Below, piece after piece: positions 1 through 4,853 of a stretch of DNA of 7,545 nt. The translations under genes were made by a program, and so were the position numbers. The notes under the pieces are model-generated. The model did not search any database. It was not told the DNA's origin and was given only the letters and a program-made list of their open reading frames with translations. Numbering within the stretch: position 1 is the first letter of the stretch; each line of letters begins with the position of its first letter. This stretch comes from Brachybacterium sp. UMB0905 (lineage in GTDB: Bacteria > Actinomycetota > Actinomycetes > Actinomycetales > Dermabacteraceae). The stretch covers positions 3,312-10,856 of the forward strand of contig NZ_PNHL01000001.1 of the NCBI RefSeq assembly GCF_002871795.1. The letters run 5' to 3'.

Positions 1-2
1 TC

Positions 3-245
3 GAAGAACTCCGCGCGGAAGTCACCCGGCTGGCAGAAGGCCGGAAAAGTGACGCGGCGGCAATCCAGGCGCACCGCACGAAAATCGACGAACTAAACGC
101 GCAGATCGCGGACCTCGTCACCGAGAACCGCCGATACCGCTCGATTATGGCGGGAATCGTGGACCGGCTCCGCGCCGACCCGCCCGCGACCCCTGCCGAG
201 CTGCTCGACTACCTCGACCCCCACGTCCCGAAGGAGGACCAGTGA
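3..245 (+). CDS. C-terminal end of a coiled-coil phage protein (partial)
   Basis: The only open + frame across the left edge encodes 80 residues and stops with TGA at 243-245; the start lies outside the window. The visible part has a charged heptad-like pattern ([13 protein letters not shown], then [18 protein letters not shown]) that predicts a coiled coil. A short tail follows, rich in proline and aspartate ([19 protein letters not shown]). The stop overlaps the GTG start of the collagen-like fibre gene (GTGA), so the two are translationally coupled in one operon. From this position just before a tail fibre gene in a late operon it is probably a phage structural or tail-associated protein. 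I do not recognise the family, so function is inference from context only. Confidence 0.7.
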   Translation, partial: EELRAEVTRLAEGRKSDAAAIQAHRTKIDELNAQIADLVTENRRYRSIMAGIVDRLRADPPATPAELLDYLDPHVPKEDQ

Positions 246-1402
246 CGACAATCACCGGGCCTATCGCTCACCCTCACGACGGCGCAGTGCCCGTGCAGTC
301 CGGGATGGTGGTGTTCTCTCGTGCCCACCGTGGTGTGAAGGGATCGACCGTGCTGCTGCCGGATCGTCACACCGTCACCATCGCGGACGGTGACCTTGAA
401 GCGGTGCTGGAGTCTGGCCCTTGGACAGTGTCGGTGTACCCGGGTGATGGGGCGCGCGCTGACTCGTGGACGATCACCGTCCCTGACGACGGTGTTCATG
501 CTCTCGCGGATCTCACCCCGCACGCGGTGGAGACTGTGGAGGGGCTGCGCGGTGAGCCGGGACCGGCTGGTCCGCAGGGGCCACGGGGAGAGCGTGGGCC
601 GGAAGGTCCGCAGGGCATCGAAGGCCCCGAGGGTCCGCCTGGCCCGCGCGGCGCGCAGGGGGAGCCAGGGCCGCAGGGCGTGCAGGGTGAGCGCGGACCG
701 GAGGGTGAGCGTGGGCCGGAGGGTCCCGGAGGCCCGCAGGGTCCTCGCGGGGAGACCGGCCCTGCTGGGGCTGACTCGACGGTGCCCGGACCTCCCGGAC
801 CCGCTGGGCAGGATTCGACCGTCCCGGGGCCTCCCGGGCCAAAGGGCGACACTGGCCCGCCTGGCGCGGTCCTCACGCCGGAGTCGATGCTGGTGGTGGG
901 TCCTGGGCGTCCTGACGCTCCAACGACCACAGGCATGACCGCAGCGGCTCTCGCAGCGCTCCCGGTCGGCGCGGAGTATCGCTCCACCGACGGCGCGGAT
1001 GTCGGCGCGTGGGTGTGGTCGAAACGCCCGACGGGCTGGGTCGTCACGGACGGTGACACCGGGTGGCGGATCATCCCCCTCACTGACGCCGGATTCTCCA
1101 GTGGACGTCTCCGGCTCCGCCGGACTCCCGGCCTCGTGTGGGTCTCCGCTGATGACCTACGGACCGATGGGACAGCCACCGACGTGCGACTCATCCCGCG
1201 GAGTCTCGGTCGGAAGTGGGACGTGGACGGCGATAACGTCACCTACCCCGGCTCGATGTTCGCCATGAGCACGGGGAACTTCGTCCGTCTCGACACCGGG
1301 AACCTCAGAGTCAACCCTCCCGCCAATGCGCGGCTCCGGGACCTCCGCGCATACCCGAACTCGAAGCCCTGGCCCATGACCCTGCCGGGCACCCCGGCCT
1401 AA
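242..1402 (+). CDS. Collagen-like phage tail fibre / minor tail protein
   Basis: The 386-aa protein has three parts. Residues 1-100 form a beta-rich head domain (for example [23 protein letters not shown]) likely to attach to the tail tip. Residues 101-178 are about 26 uninterrupted Gly-X-Y triplets, followed by two copies of [10 protein letters not shown] (178-187 and 191-200) and a last short Gly-X-Y run to about 208. Residues 215-386 are a globular distal domain containing [16 protein letters not shown] (265-280), a motif style I know from actinophage minor tail proteins. Collagen-like stretches trimerise, so this is probably a rod-like fibre whose distal part contacts the host. GTG at 242 is the chosen start: AAGGAGG at 231-237 lies 4 nt upstream and the start overlaps the previous stop. 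The family call is confident; receptor binding is inference. Confidence 0.85.
   Translation: MTTITGPIAHPHDGAVPVQSGMVVFSRAHRGVKGSTVLLPDRHTVTIADGDLEAVLESGPWTVSVYPGDGARADSWTITVPDDGVHALADLTPHAVETVEGLRGEPGPAGPQGPRGERGPEGPQGIEGPEGPPGPRGAQGEPGPQGVQGERGPEGERGPEGPGGPQGPRGETGPAGADSTVPGPPGPAGQDSTVPGPPGPKGDTGPPGAVLTPESMLVVGPGRPDAPTTTGMTAAALAALPVGAEYRSTDGADVGAWVWSKRPTGWVVTDGDTGWRIIPLTDAGFSSGRLRLRRTPGLVWVSADDLRTDGTATDVRLIPRSLGRKWDVDGDNVTYPGSMFAMSTGNFVRLDTGNLRVNPPANARLRDLRAYPNSKPWPMTLPGTPA
542..868 (+). repeat. Collagen-like Gly-X-Y coding repeat
   Basis: This stretch of the fibre gene encodes tandem Gly-X-Y triplets, many of them [12 protein letters not shown] or GEP. Glutamate- and arginine-bearing triplets alternate, a pattern that can stabilise bacterial triple helices lacking hydroxyproline. 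Near the end, two almost identical 10-codon blocks ([10 protein letters not shown]) occur 39 bp apart. The repetitive, very GC-rich DNA creates long spurious open frames on the other strand and is a likely place for unequal recombination and fibre-length change. Confidence 0.85.
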
Positions 1403-1416
1403 CCGAAAGGACACCC

Positions 1417-1707
1417 ATGCCCACCCCATCCTCTGCCGCGATCATCGCGGCATCTCACGACACTGACCTCCTACAGCGGGCCGTCGCGCTCGGAGCCACC
1501 ATCGGCCTCACACAGACCGACGTGGAAGCGGCGCGGACACGGCTAGCGGCTGCGCCCGTGGACGACGAGGGCAACACCATCGCCTCGGTGTACGAATACG
1601 CCGCAGCGACCTATGAACCGGCTCCGCGCCCCGGCCAGAATCCCGTCGCCGTGACGGACGCGCACCTGCTCCACGCCCTGAACACCATCGTCGAGGAGAG
1701 GGCATGA
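1417..1707 (+). CDS. Small phage protein of unknown function
   Basis: The 96-aa product is soluble-looking, with no membrane segment or signal peptide. The N-terminal half is alanine-rich and predicted helical (AAIIAASHDTDLLQRAVALG, residues 7-26). An acidic middle segment (VDDEGNTIASVYEYAAATY) and a C-terminal helix (TDAHLLHALNTIVEERA) follow. AAAGGA at 1406-1411 lies 5 nt before the ATG. It starts 14 nt after the fibre gene and its TGA overlaps the ATG of the holin candidate (ATGA at 1704-1707), so it is part of the late operon. I do not recognise a family. Position between fibre and holin suggests a small structural or lysis-accessory role, but that is context only. Confidence 0.75.
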   Translation: MPTPSSAAIIAASHDTDLLQRAVALGATIGLTQTDVEAARTRLAAAPVDDEGNTIASVYEYAAATYEPAPRPGQNPVAVTDAHLLHALNTIVEERA

Positions 1708-2006
1708 CCAACACCCACGTGAAGACGAGGAACCCCGAGCCGCTGGTGACGACCGCGGGCGTGGTCGCCGCTGCAGCCGCGGTCATCGCCCTGCTCGTCG
1801 CGTTCGGGGTCGAGCTCACCGATGCGCAAACGGAGGCGATTCTCGGCGTCGTCGCCGTGGTCGCGCCTCTCGTGGTGATCGTTGCGCGCCGTTGGACCAC
1901 GCCCCGCTCGCGTGTGGTGGAGCAGCGGGACGGCCACGAAGTCATCGCAGGCGACGGTCACGACAGCATCCCGCCCGGTGAGAAAATCCGCGAGATCAAC
2001 GACTGA
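1704..2006 (+). CDS. Putative holin (two transmembrane helices)
   Basis: The 100-aa protein has a short charged N-terminus, one strongly hydrophobic helix at about 15-36 and a second at about 44-61. These are separated by a short acidic turn (VELTDAQTEA), and a polar, charged C-terminal tail of about 40 residues follows, beginning ARRWTTPRSR. Small size, two helices, the L-T-D-x-Q turn and the position at the end of the tail operon fit holins of actinophages, which open the inner membrane so that endolysin can reach the wall. GAGGAGAGG at 1693-1701 is a strong ribosome binding site just before the ATG. No endolysin gene is in the window; if present it must lie to the left. It could instead be another small phage membrane protein. 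Confidence 0.7.
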   Translation: MTNTHVKTRNPEPLVTTAGVVAAAAAVIALLVAFGVELTDAQTEAILGVVAVVAPLVVIVARRWTTPRSRVVEQRDGHEVIAGDGHDSIPPGEKIREIND

Positions 2007-2029
2007 CAGACCCGCGGTCACCAGTGATG

Positions 2030-2063
2030 CCCCCACTCGGCCAAGCGCCGGGTGGGGGTTTTT
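2030..2063 (+). terminator. Rho-independent terminator of the late operon
   Basis: CCCCCACTCGG (2030-2040) pairs with CCGGGTGGGGG (2048-2058) to give an 11-bp stem with one G-U wobble. The loop is CCAAGCG and five T residues follow at 2059-2063. It lies 24 nt after the holin stop and 12 nt before the end of the convergent - strand gene. The T-run is only on the + strand side, so it mainly stops late transcription from running into the opposing operon. Confidence 0.9.
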
Positions 2064-2075
2064 CTCGTGCCCGGA

Positions 2076-2978
2076 TCAGCGCCGCCAGACCATCACGTCC
2101 TCGCGGTGCAGCATCGGGGCGCCCGCAGGACCTTTGATGTAGGACGGCACCCAGATCGTCTCACGCTGGCCTCGCTTCGGGCCGACGGCCTGCTGCCGCC
2201 AGTGCCCACGCACGACCCACCGGTGCCGATACTCCCTGCCCTCCCGGCCCCGCTCATCCTCACTCGGGAGATGCCTCATCGGACGTAGGTCGATCAGCCG
2301 CACCTCCCCGTCTCGCACCGGATCCCCAGCCGCGGGAGGCCGGGACTCCCCGGTGGAGGGCTCGACGTCCCGGACGGATGCGACCGTGGGCATGGCCATG
2401 AGCGTCACCACGGAGTGGAGGAAAGCCGCGACCGCGCGGGCCTGCCCTGCCTCGATATCCTCGACGTCGGTCGGGCCCGCGGGGACTGCGACGGTTGCCC
2501 CGTCGGCAAGAGGACCCATGACGGGCATGGTCTCCGTGGCTCGCCCCGAGCGGGAGAGGGCGTTGATGATCACCTGGTCTCCCTCGTTGCGCCACAGCAG
2601 ACCGTCGGTGGCCACGGCGTCACCGGTGATGTCCTCGACCCGTCCCCGCATCTCGGCGGGCGTGAGGTAGGGGACCGGGGGCAGGGGGCTAGAGAAGAGC
2701 AAGAGGGCGTGCCGGGTGGGCAGGCTGGTGGCAAGATGGGTCTCGGGCACGTCAGTAGAGGCATCGAGCGCGATACGGGCCATGTCCTGGGTCACCCAGT
2801 ACAGATCAGCGATCCGAGCTGCTCGCGCTTGCGCCGAGCTCATGGCGGCCATCTGCTCTTGCAGCGGGTGCCCCTGCCACCAGGCCGGGCTCGCGAGCTC
2901 TTCGACTGCGCGGAGGTATGCGCGCCGGATCCCGGGCATACCATACGGCGACCACCGGTCCCGCCGACGCCGACTCAC
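2076..2978 (-). CDS. Protein of unknown function, actinobacterial mobile-element type
   Basis: The frame stays open to 3134, but GTG at 2978 is chosen. It overlaps the TGA of the upstream HTH gene (GTGA) and has AGGA 6 nt upstream, giving 300 aa; ATG at 2939 (residue 14) is an alternative. The N-terminus is basic (SRRRRDRW). Residues 18-75 look helical and 90-230 mixed alpha/beta. The C-terminus carries RWVVRGHWRQQAVGP (253-267) and IWVPSYIKGPAGAPML (275-290). I know this W-x-V-R-G-H-W-R ... I-W-x-x-x-x-I-K-G-P signature from uncharacterised proteins of actinobacterial phages, plasmids and islands, but not its function. It is the last gene of a three-gene operon behind a small acidic protein and an HTH regulator. 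No nuclease or transmembrane motif is evident. It could be the effector of the locus. Confidence 0.8.
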   Translation of the reverse strand: MSRRRRDRWSPYGMPGIRRAYLRAVEELASPAWWQGHPLQEQMAAMSSAQARAARIADLYWVTQDMARIALDASTDVPETHLATSLPTRHALLLFSSPLPPVPYLTPAEMRGRVEDITGDAVATDGLLWRNEGDQVIINALSRSGRATETMPVMGPLADGATVAVPAGPTDVEDIEAGQARAVAAFLHSVVTLMAMPTVASVRDVEPSTGESRPPAAGDPVRDGEVRLIDLRPMRHLPSEDERGREGREYRHRWVVRGHWRQQAVGPKRGQRETIWVPSYIKGPAGAPMLHREDVMVWRR

Positions 2979-3379
2979 GGCACATCCTGATCGGCGTCGA
3001 TCCACTCCAGCCACAGACCAGGCACGACCTCCATAAGCCGCGCGCCGACGTTCCGCCACCAGTCCACGGGAAAATCGGTCGCGGGGGTCATCGCGTCCAG
3101 GTCGTACGTGCCGCGCGGGATCTCGAACGGCCACGTACCGGCCGGGTCATCGCGCAACCGTTCCGCATGCTGCTGGACGTAGTCGCGGGTGAGCGTGGCG
3201 AGCCGCTGCAGCTCGTCGGCTACGCCGCCTGGGATGGGAGCTTCTCCCTGGTCCCACTTCCGCACAGTGCGCTCGCCGACGTCGAGATGCTGGGCGAGCC
3301 ACGAGCCGGGCAGCCCGAGGTACTCCCGGAGAGCCCGGAAGGTGGCTGCGGGCATGCGCTCGGGGGGAGCGATGGTCAT
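2975..3379 (-). CDS. HTH transcriptional regulator, Aca2/YdiL-like
   Basis: The 134-aa protein begins with a helix-turn-helix at about residues 11-50: FRALREYLGL, then SWLAQHLDVGERTVRKWDQG, then IPGGVADEL. This layout, ending in W-x-x-G-x-x-x-I-P, matches the YdiL/DUF1870-like fold shared by Aca2-type anti-CRISPR-associated regulators; that match is from motif recognition only. Residues 85-134 form a second domain (FPVDWWRNVGARLMEVVPGL) that may dimerise or pair with the next gene. ATG at 3379 is chosen because GAGGAG at 3386-3391 lies 6 nt upstream; the longer frame to 3880 runs out of phase through the 62-aa gene and its promoter and is not real. The gene follows the small acidic gene by 58 nt and overlaps the 300-aa gene by 4 bp. 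It probably represses its own operon. Confidence 0.85.
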   Translation of the reverse strand: MTIAPPERMPAATFRALREYLGLPGSWLAQHLDVGERTVRKWDQGEAPIPGGVADELQRLATLTRDYVQQHAERLRDDPAGTWPFEIPRGTYDLDAMTPATDFPVDWWRNVGARLMEVVPGLWLEWIDADQDVP

Positions 3380-3401
3380 GACTGTCTCCTCGTAGCAGAA
3401 G

Positions 3402-3429
3402 GGAGGGCCCCGCGTTTGCGAGGCCCTCC
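3402..3429 (-). promoter_or_regulatory. Intergenic stem-loop ahead of the HTH gene
   Basis: GGAGGGCC (3402-3409) and GGCCCTCC (3422-3429) form a perfect 8-bp inverted repeat. Inside it, after one C/A mismatch, CGC and GCG add three pairs around a 4-nt loop. It starts 8 nt after the stop of the 62-aa gene, and the HTH ribosome binding site follows it 10 nt later on the - strand. There is no U-run, so it is not a standard terminator. It could lower HTH expression by attenuation, protect the upstream transcript end, or be a DNA or RNA binding site for the HTH protein. The last is suggested by its AGGGCC core, which also occurs twice in the promoter repeats. Confidence 0.6.
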
Positions 3430-3437
3430 GGGGGTGA

Positions 3438-3626
3438 TCAGTTCGTGGTCTCGTGCTCGGCTGCGATGGCCCAGAAGTCAGCGTCCTCGTCGAGGGTGAG
3501 CTTTCCGTCCTGCCAGTAGGTGATGGCCTGGGCGATGGCGAGCTGGTCGAAGTCGCTGGCGTGCTCTCCGAGGGCGGGGGCGACGTGCTGGTCGATGACG
3601 TCCTGGGTGGTGGTGAAGGTCTGCAT
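3438..3626 (-). CDS. Small acidic protein, candidate anti-CRISPR or other anti-defence protein
   Basis: The 62-aa product has 12 Asp/Glu and a single Lys, with no Arg, so it is strongly negative. It has no signal peptide or membrane helix. Predicted helices cover about 7-18 (TQDVIDQHVAPA), 25-39 (DFDQLAIAQAITYWQ) and 46-58, ending in DADFWAIAAEHE. A closing D-x-F-W-x-I-x-x-x-H block is familiar to me from short hypothetical proteins of actinobacteria and their phages, without known function. AAAGGA at 3635-3640 lies 8 nt before the ATG. It is the first gene after the operon promoter and is followed by an HTH regulator, the order seen in anti-CRISPR loci. DNA-mimic anti-defence activity is inference; it could instead be an unrelated phage moron protein. 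Confidence 0.75.
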   Translation of the reverse strand: MQTFTTTQDVIDQHVAPALGEHASDFDQLAIAQAITYWQDGKLTLDEDADFWAIAAEHETTN

Positions 3627-3683
3627 CGTGGTGGTCCTTTCTGACCGGTTCGGCTGGCCCCTCTGGCCTCGCCTTGTGCCTCT

Positions 3684-3712
3684 AGCGTAGGGCCTAGATT
3701 AGGGCCTGTCAA
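3684..3712 (-). promoter_or_regulatory. Sigma-70-type promoter of the 62-aa/HTH/300-aa operon
   Basis: On the - strand a perfect TTGACA (3712-3707) is followed by a 17-bp spacer and TACGCT (3689-3684), which fits TAnnnT. Predicted transcription starts near 3677, leaving a leader of about 50 nt before the ATG at 3626. It is the best promoter match in the window, and nothing else would serve the three - strand genes. Confidence 0.75.
3688..3707 (-). promoter_or_regulatory. Twin 8-bp operator repeats inside the promoter
   Basis: TAGGGCCT occurs at 3688-3695 and again at 3700-3707, a perfect direct repeat with a 12-bp period. Each copy is close to a palindrome around its central G (TAGG-G-CCTA in the first, TAGG-G-CCTG in the second). 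Together they fill the space between the -35 and -10 boxes and touch both. A protein bound here would block RNA polymerase, so this is a likely operator, most simply for the HTH protein of the same operon. Confidence 0.6.
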
Positions 3713-3926
3713 GTGGTGCGCAGAAGAAATTTCCGAGCGGCAGAACTGGAAGCCGCGCCACGCCGCCCGCTCACCACACGCGCACGGGCCGGGGTCGGGG
3801 TAGACCCAGCCGTGGGTGGTCTTGATCAAGTCCATGGGGAGAGTGTGCACACCTCCACTGACACCTGATGGGCATCCCAACGTACGCCCTGCCTACGCTG
3901 GGCCCACACGGCGCGCAAATAGCGCC
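3713..3926. other. Gene-free stretch with a possible coding remnant and a palindrome
   Basis: No convincing gene lies between the - strand promoter and the HNH leader. On the - strand, 3835-3731 reads as 35 codons with coding-like third positions and a possible zinc-binding pattern (PGPCACGERAAWRGFQFC). It has no well-placed ribosome binding site and no own stop before the operon, so it may be a decayed 5' end. GTGTGCACAC at 3843-3852 is a perfect 10-bp palindrome just ahead of it. I see no other structure. Confidence 0.4.
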
Positions 3927-4028
3927 ATGACCAGCGACGATGCGCTAGAATCGATCACGCGCAACCTAATAGAGCGTCCCGGCGACGGCGGCAACCGTCC
4001 CGGGACATGGCCAACCACGAGGAGTTGA
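3927..4028 (+). other. Structured leader of the HNH gene with a 33-codon upstream frame
   Basis: An ATG at 3927 opens 33 codons (MTSDDALESITRN...) ending with TGA at 4026-4028, one base before the HNH ATG; it lacks a good ribosome binding site. Within it lies a stem-loop: GTCCCGG (3976-3982) pairs with CCGGGAC (4000-4006), and inside that ACGG (3985-3988) pairs with CCGT (3995-3998) around the loop CGGCAA. TAGAAT at 3946-3951 could be a -10 box, but I find no good -35 box, and a start from it would begin after the ATG at 3927. GACATGGCCAAC occurs at 4004-4015 and again over the true start at 4027-4038. The region probably controls HNH expression; the short frame itself is weakly supported. 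Confidence 0.4.
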
Positions 4029-4029
4029 C

Positions 4030-4527
4030 ATGGCCAACCTTACCCGCTTCACGATCGACCCGATCAGCGGATGCTGGTCCTGGACCGGAGCGCTGAACAA
4101 CCGCGGCTATGCCGTTGTCAGCGACGGCAAGGGCGGCTCCATGCTCGGCCACCGCGCCGCATGGGAGGAGAAGAACGGGCCGATTCCCGACGGAGCCCAG
4201 ATCGATCACGTCTGCCACAACACGGATCAGGACTGCCCGGGCGGTGCCACGTGTAAGCACCGGTGCTGCATCAACCCCGCCCACCTCGAAGCCGTCACGC
4301 AGTCGACCAACACTCGGCGCGCGATCCGCTCGCGCCGCCCTCGCACACATTGCGCGAAGGGGCACAAGATGACGGAGGAGAACACGATCATCTACGAGCG
4401 GAAGCACGGAAGGGTCGAGCGGATCTGTCGAGAGTGCAAGCTCGCCGCTCAGCGCGCGACGTACCGGCGTCGGCTTGAGCGCCAGGGCGTCCCCAGGCAG
4501 CGCCGGAGCCGCTACGACGTAGCGTGA
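4030..4527 (+). CDS. HNH endonuclease (homing-type, phage)
   Basis: The 165-aa protein has the typical entry TIDPISGCWSWTGALNNRGYA (8-28, exact residues TIDPISGCWSWTG). GHRAAWEEKNGPIPDG (40-55) follows, then the beta-beta-alpha-metal core: Asp59-His60 (IDHVCHN) and CCINPAHLEAVT with Asn82 and His85. His60, Asn82 and His85 are the expected HNH residues. Cys62, Cys69, Cys75 and Cys79/80 may bind structural zinc. A second zinc site is likely from Cys108, His112, Cys133 and Cys136 in the basic C-terminal tail, which would help DNA binding. GAGGAG (4019-4024) lies 5 nt before the ATG. Free-standing genes of this kind are common in actinophages, as homing elements or, when next to terminase genes, in packaging. 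With no terminase beside it, homing is the better guess. Confidence 0.9.
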   Translation: MANLTRFTIDPISGCWSWTGALNNRGYAVVSDGKGGSMLGHRAAWEEKNGPIPDGAQIDHVCHNTDQDCPGGATCKHRCCINPAHLEAVTQSTNTRRAIRSRRPRTHCAKGHKMTEENTIIYERKHGRVERICRECKLAAQRATYRRRLERQGVPRQRRSRYDVA

Positions 4528-4542
4528 ACACACGCTGAACAC

Positions 4543-4580
4543 AATCGGCCCCCTCGGAGATGGTTCCGAGGGGGCCGATT
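4543..4580. terminator. Perfect 16-bp stem-loop between convergent HNH and tRNA genes
   Basis: AATCGGCCCCCTCGGA (4543-4558) is fully complementary to TCCGAGGGGGCCGATT (4565-4580) with the 6-nt loop GATGGT. It lies 15 nt after the HNH stop and 17 nt beyond the 3' end of the tRNA, which is transcribed toward it. The A/T pairs at the base (AAT/ATT) give short U-containing ends, but neither side has a long T-run. A bidirectional terminator is the most likely role. Confidence 0.75.
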
Positions 4581-4597
4581 CGTGCTCTGACCTGTCG

Positions 4598-4670
4598 AGC
4601 CGCCTACCGGATTCGAACCGGTGACCTATTCATTACGAGTGAATCGCTCTGCCGACTGAGCTAAGGCGGC
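4598..4670 (-). tRNA. tRNA-Thr (anticodon CGT)
   Basis: On the - strand the 73-nt cloverleaf is complete. The acceptor stem GCCGCCT/AGGCGGC has 7 perfect pairs and discriminator T. The D arm is GCTC/GAGC. The anticodon stem ATTCA/TGAAT encloses the loop CTCGTAA, giving anticodon CGT, which reads the threonine codon ACG. The T arm is ACCGG-TTCGAAT-CCGGT. The 3' CCA is not encoded. The 3' end points at the prophage, the usual orientation when a phage integrates into the 3' part of a tRNA gene and restores it with its own attachment core. Confidence 0.97.
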
Positions 4671-4702
4671 GCTGCCGACACGCGCGCGCGGCAGACCGCA
4701 TC

Positions 4703-4732
4703 ACTGTACGGGACCGCGCATGACCAGTGCAA
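4703..4732 (-). promoter_or_regulatory. Probable promoter of the tRNA-Thr gene
   Basis: On the - strand TTGCAC (4732-4727) and TACAGT (4708-4703) are separated by 18 bp. Transcription would start near 4696, about 26 nt before the mature 5' end of the tRNA at 4670, a normal distance. The alternating CG tract at 4680-4690 would lie in the trimmed leader. Moderate match to consensus only. Confidence 0.45.
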
Positions 4733-4853
4733 AGCGAAGCAGGGCGAGACTGCTCACGTCGGCCCACCATCCGGAGCCCACGCTCCAGCCCCATCGGCCG
4801 CGCGCACCGATCCCGGCACCCCGCCGGTCCTATCGGCGCCGGTCACCGGCCGC

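Noticed and set aside
496..1242. Long - strand open frame (248 aa) across the collagen-like region, rich in Gly-Pro
   Set aside because: It is the mirror of the Gly-X-Y repeat: GC-rich triplets such as GGN-CCN stay open on both strands. The + frame has the ribosome binding site, operon overlap and recognisable domains.
2975..3880. HTH protein with a 167-residue N-terminal extension (301 aa)
   Set aside because: The extension runs out of phase through the 62-aa gene and across its promoter and is a Ser/Thr/Pro-rich shadow. The ATG at 3379 has a good ribosome binding site.
3976..4006. A SAM-type riboswitch, because of the GGCAACC segment
   Set aside because: The surrounding conserved helices and the joining segments of SAM riboswitches are not recognisable and the gene is an endonuclease, so only an unassigned stem-loop is reported.
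3955..4542. A 195-aa - strand frame opposite the HNH gene
   Set aside because: It lacks recognisable motifs, while the + frame has all HNH and zinc residues. It is a shadow.
4838..4850. Palindrome GCCGGTCACCGGC after the peptidase stop, as a terminator
   Set aside because: With a single central base it cannot form a normal hairpin loop and no T-run follows; in such GC-rich DNA it may be chance.
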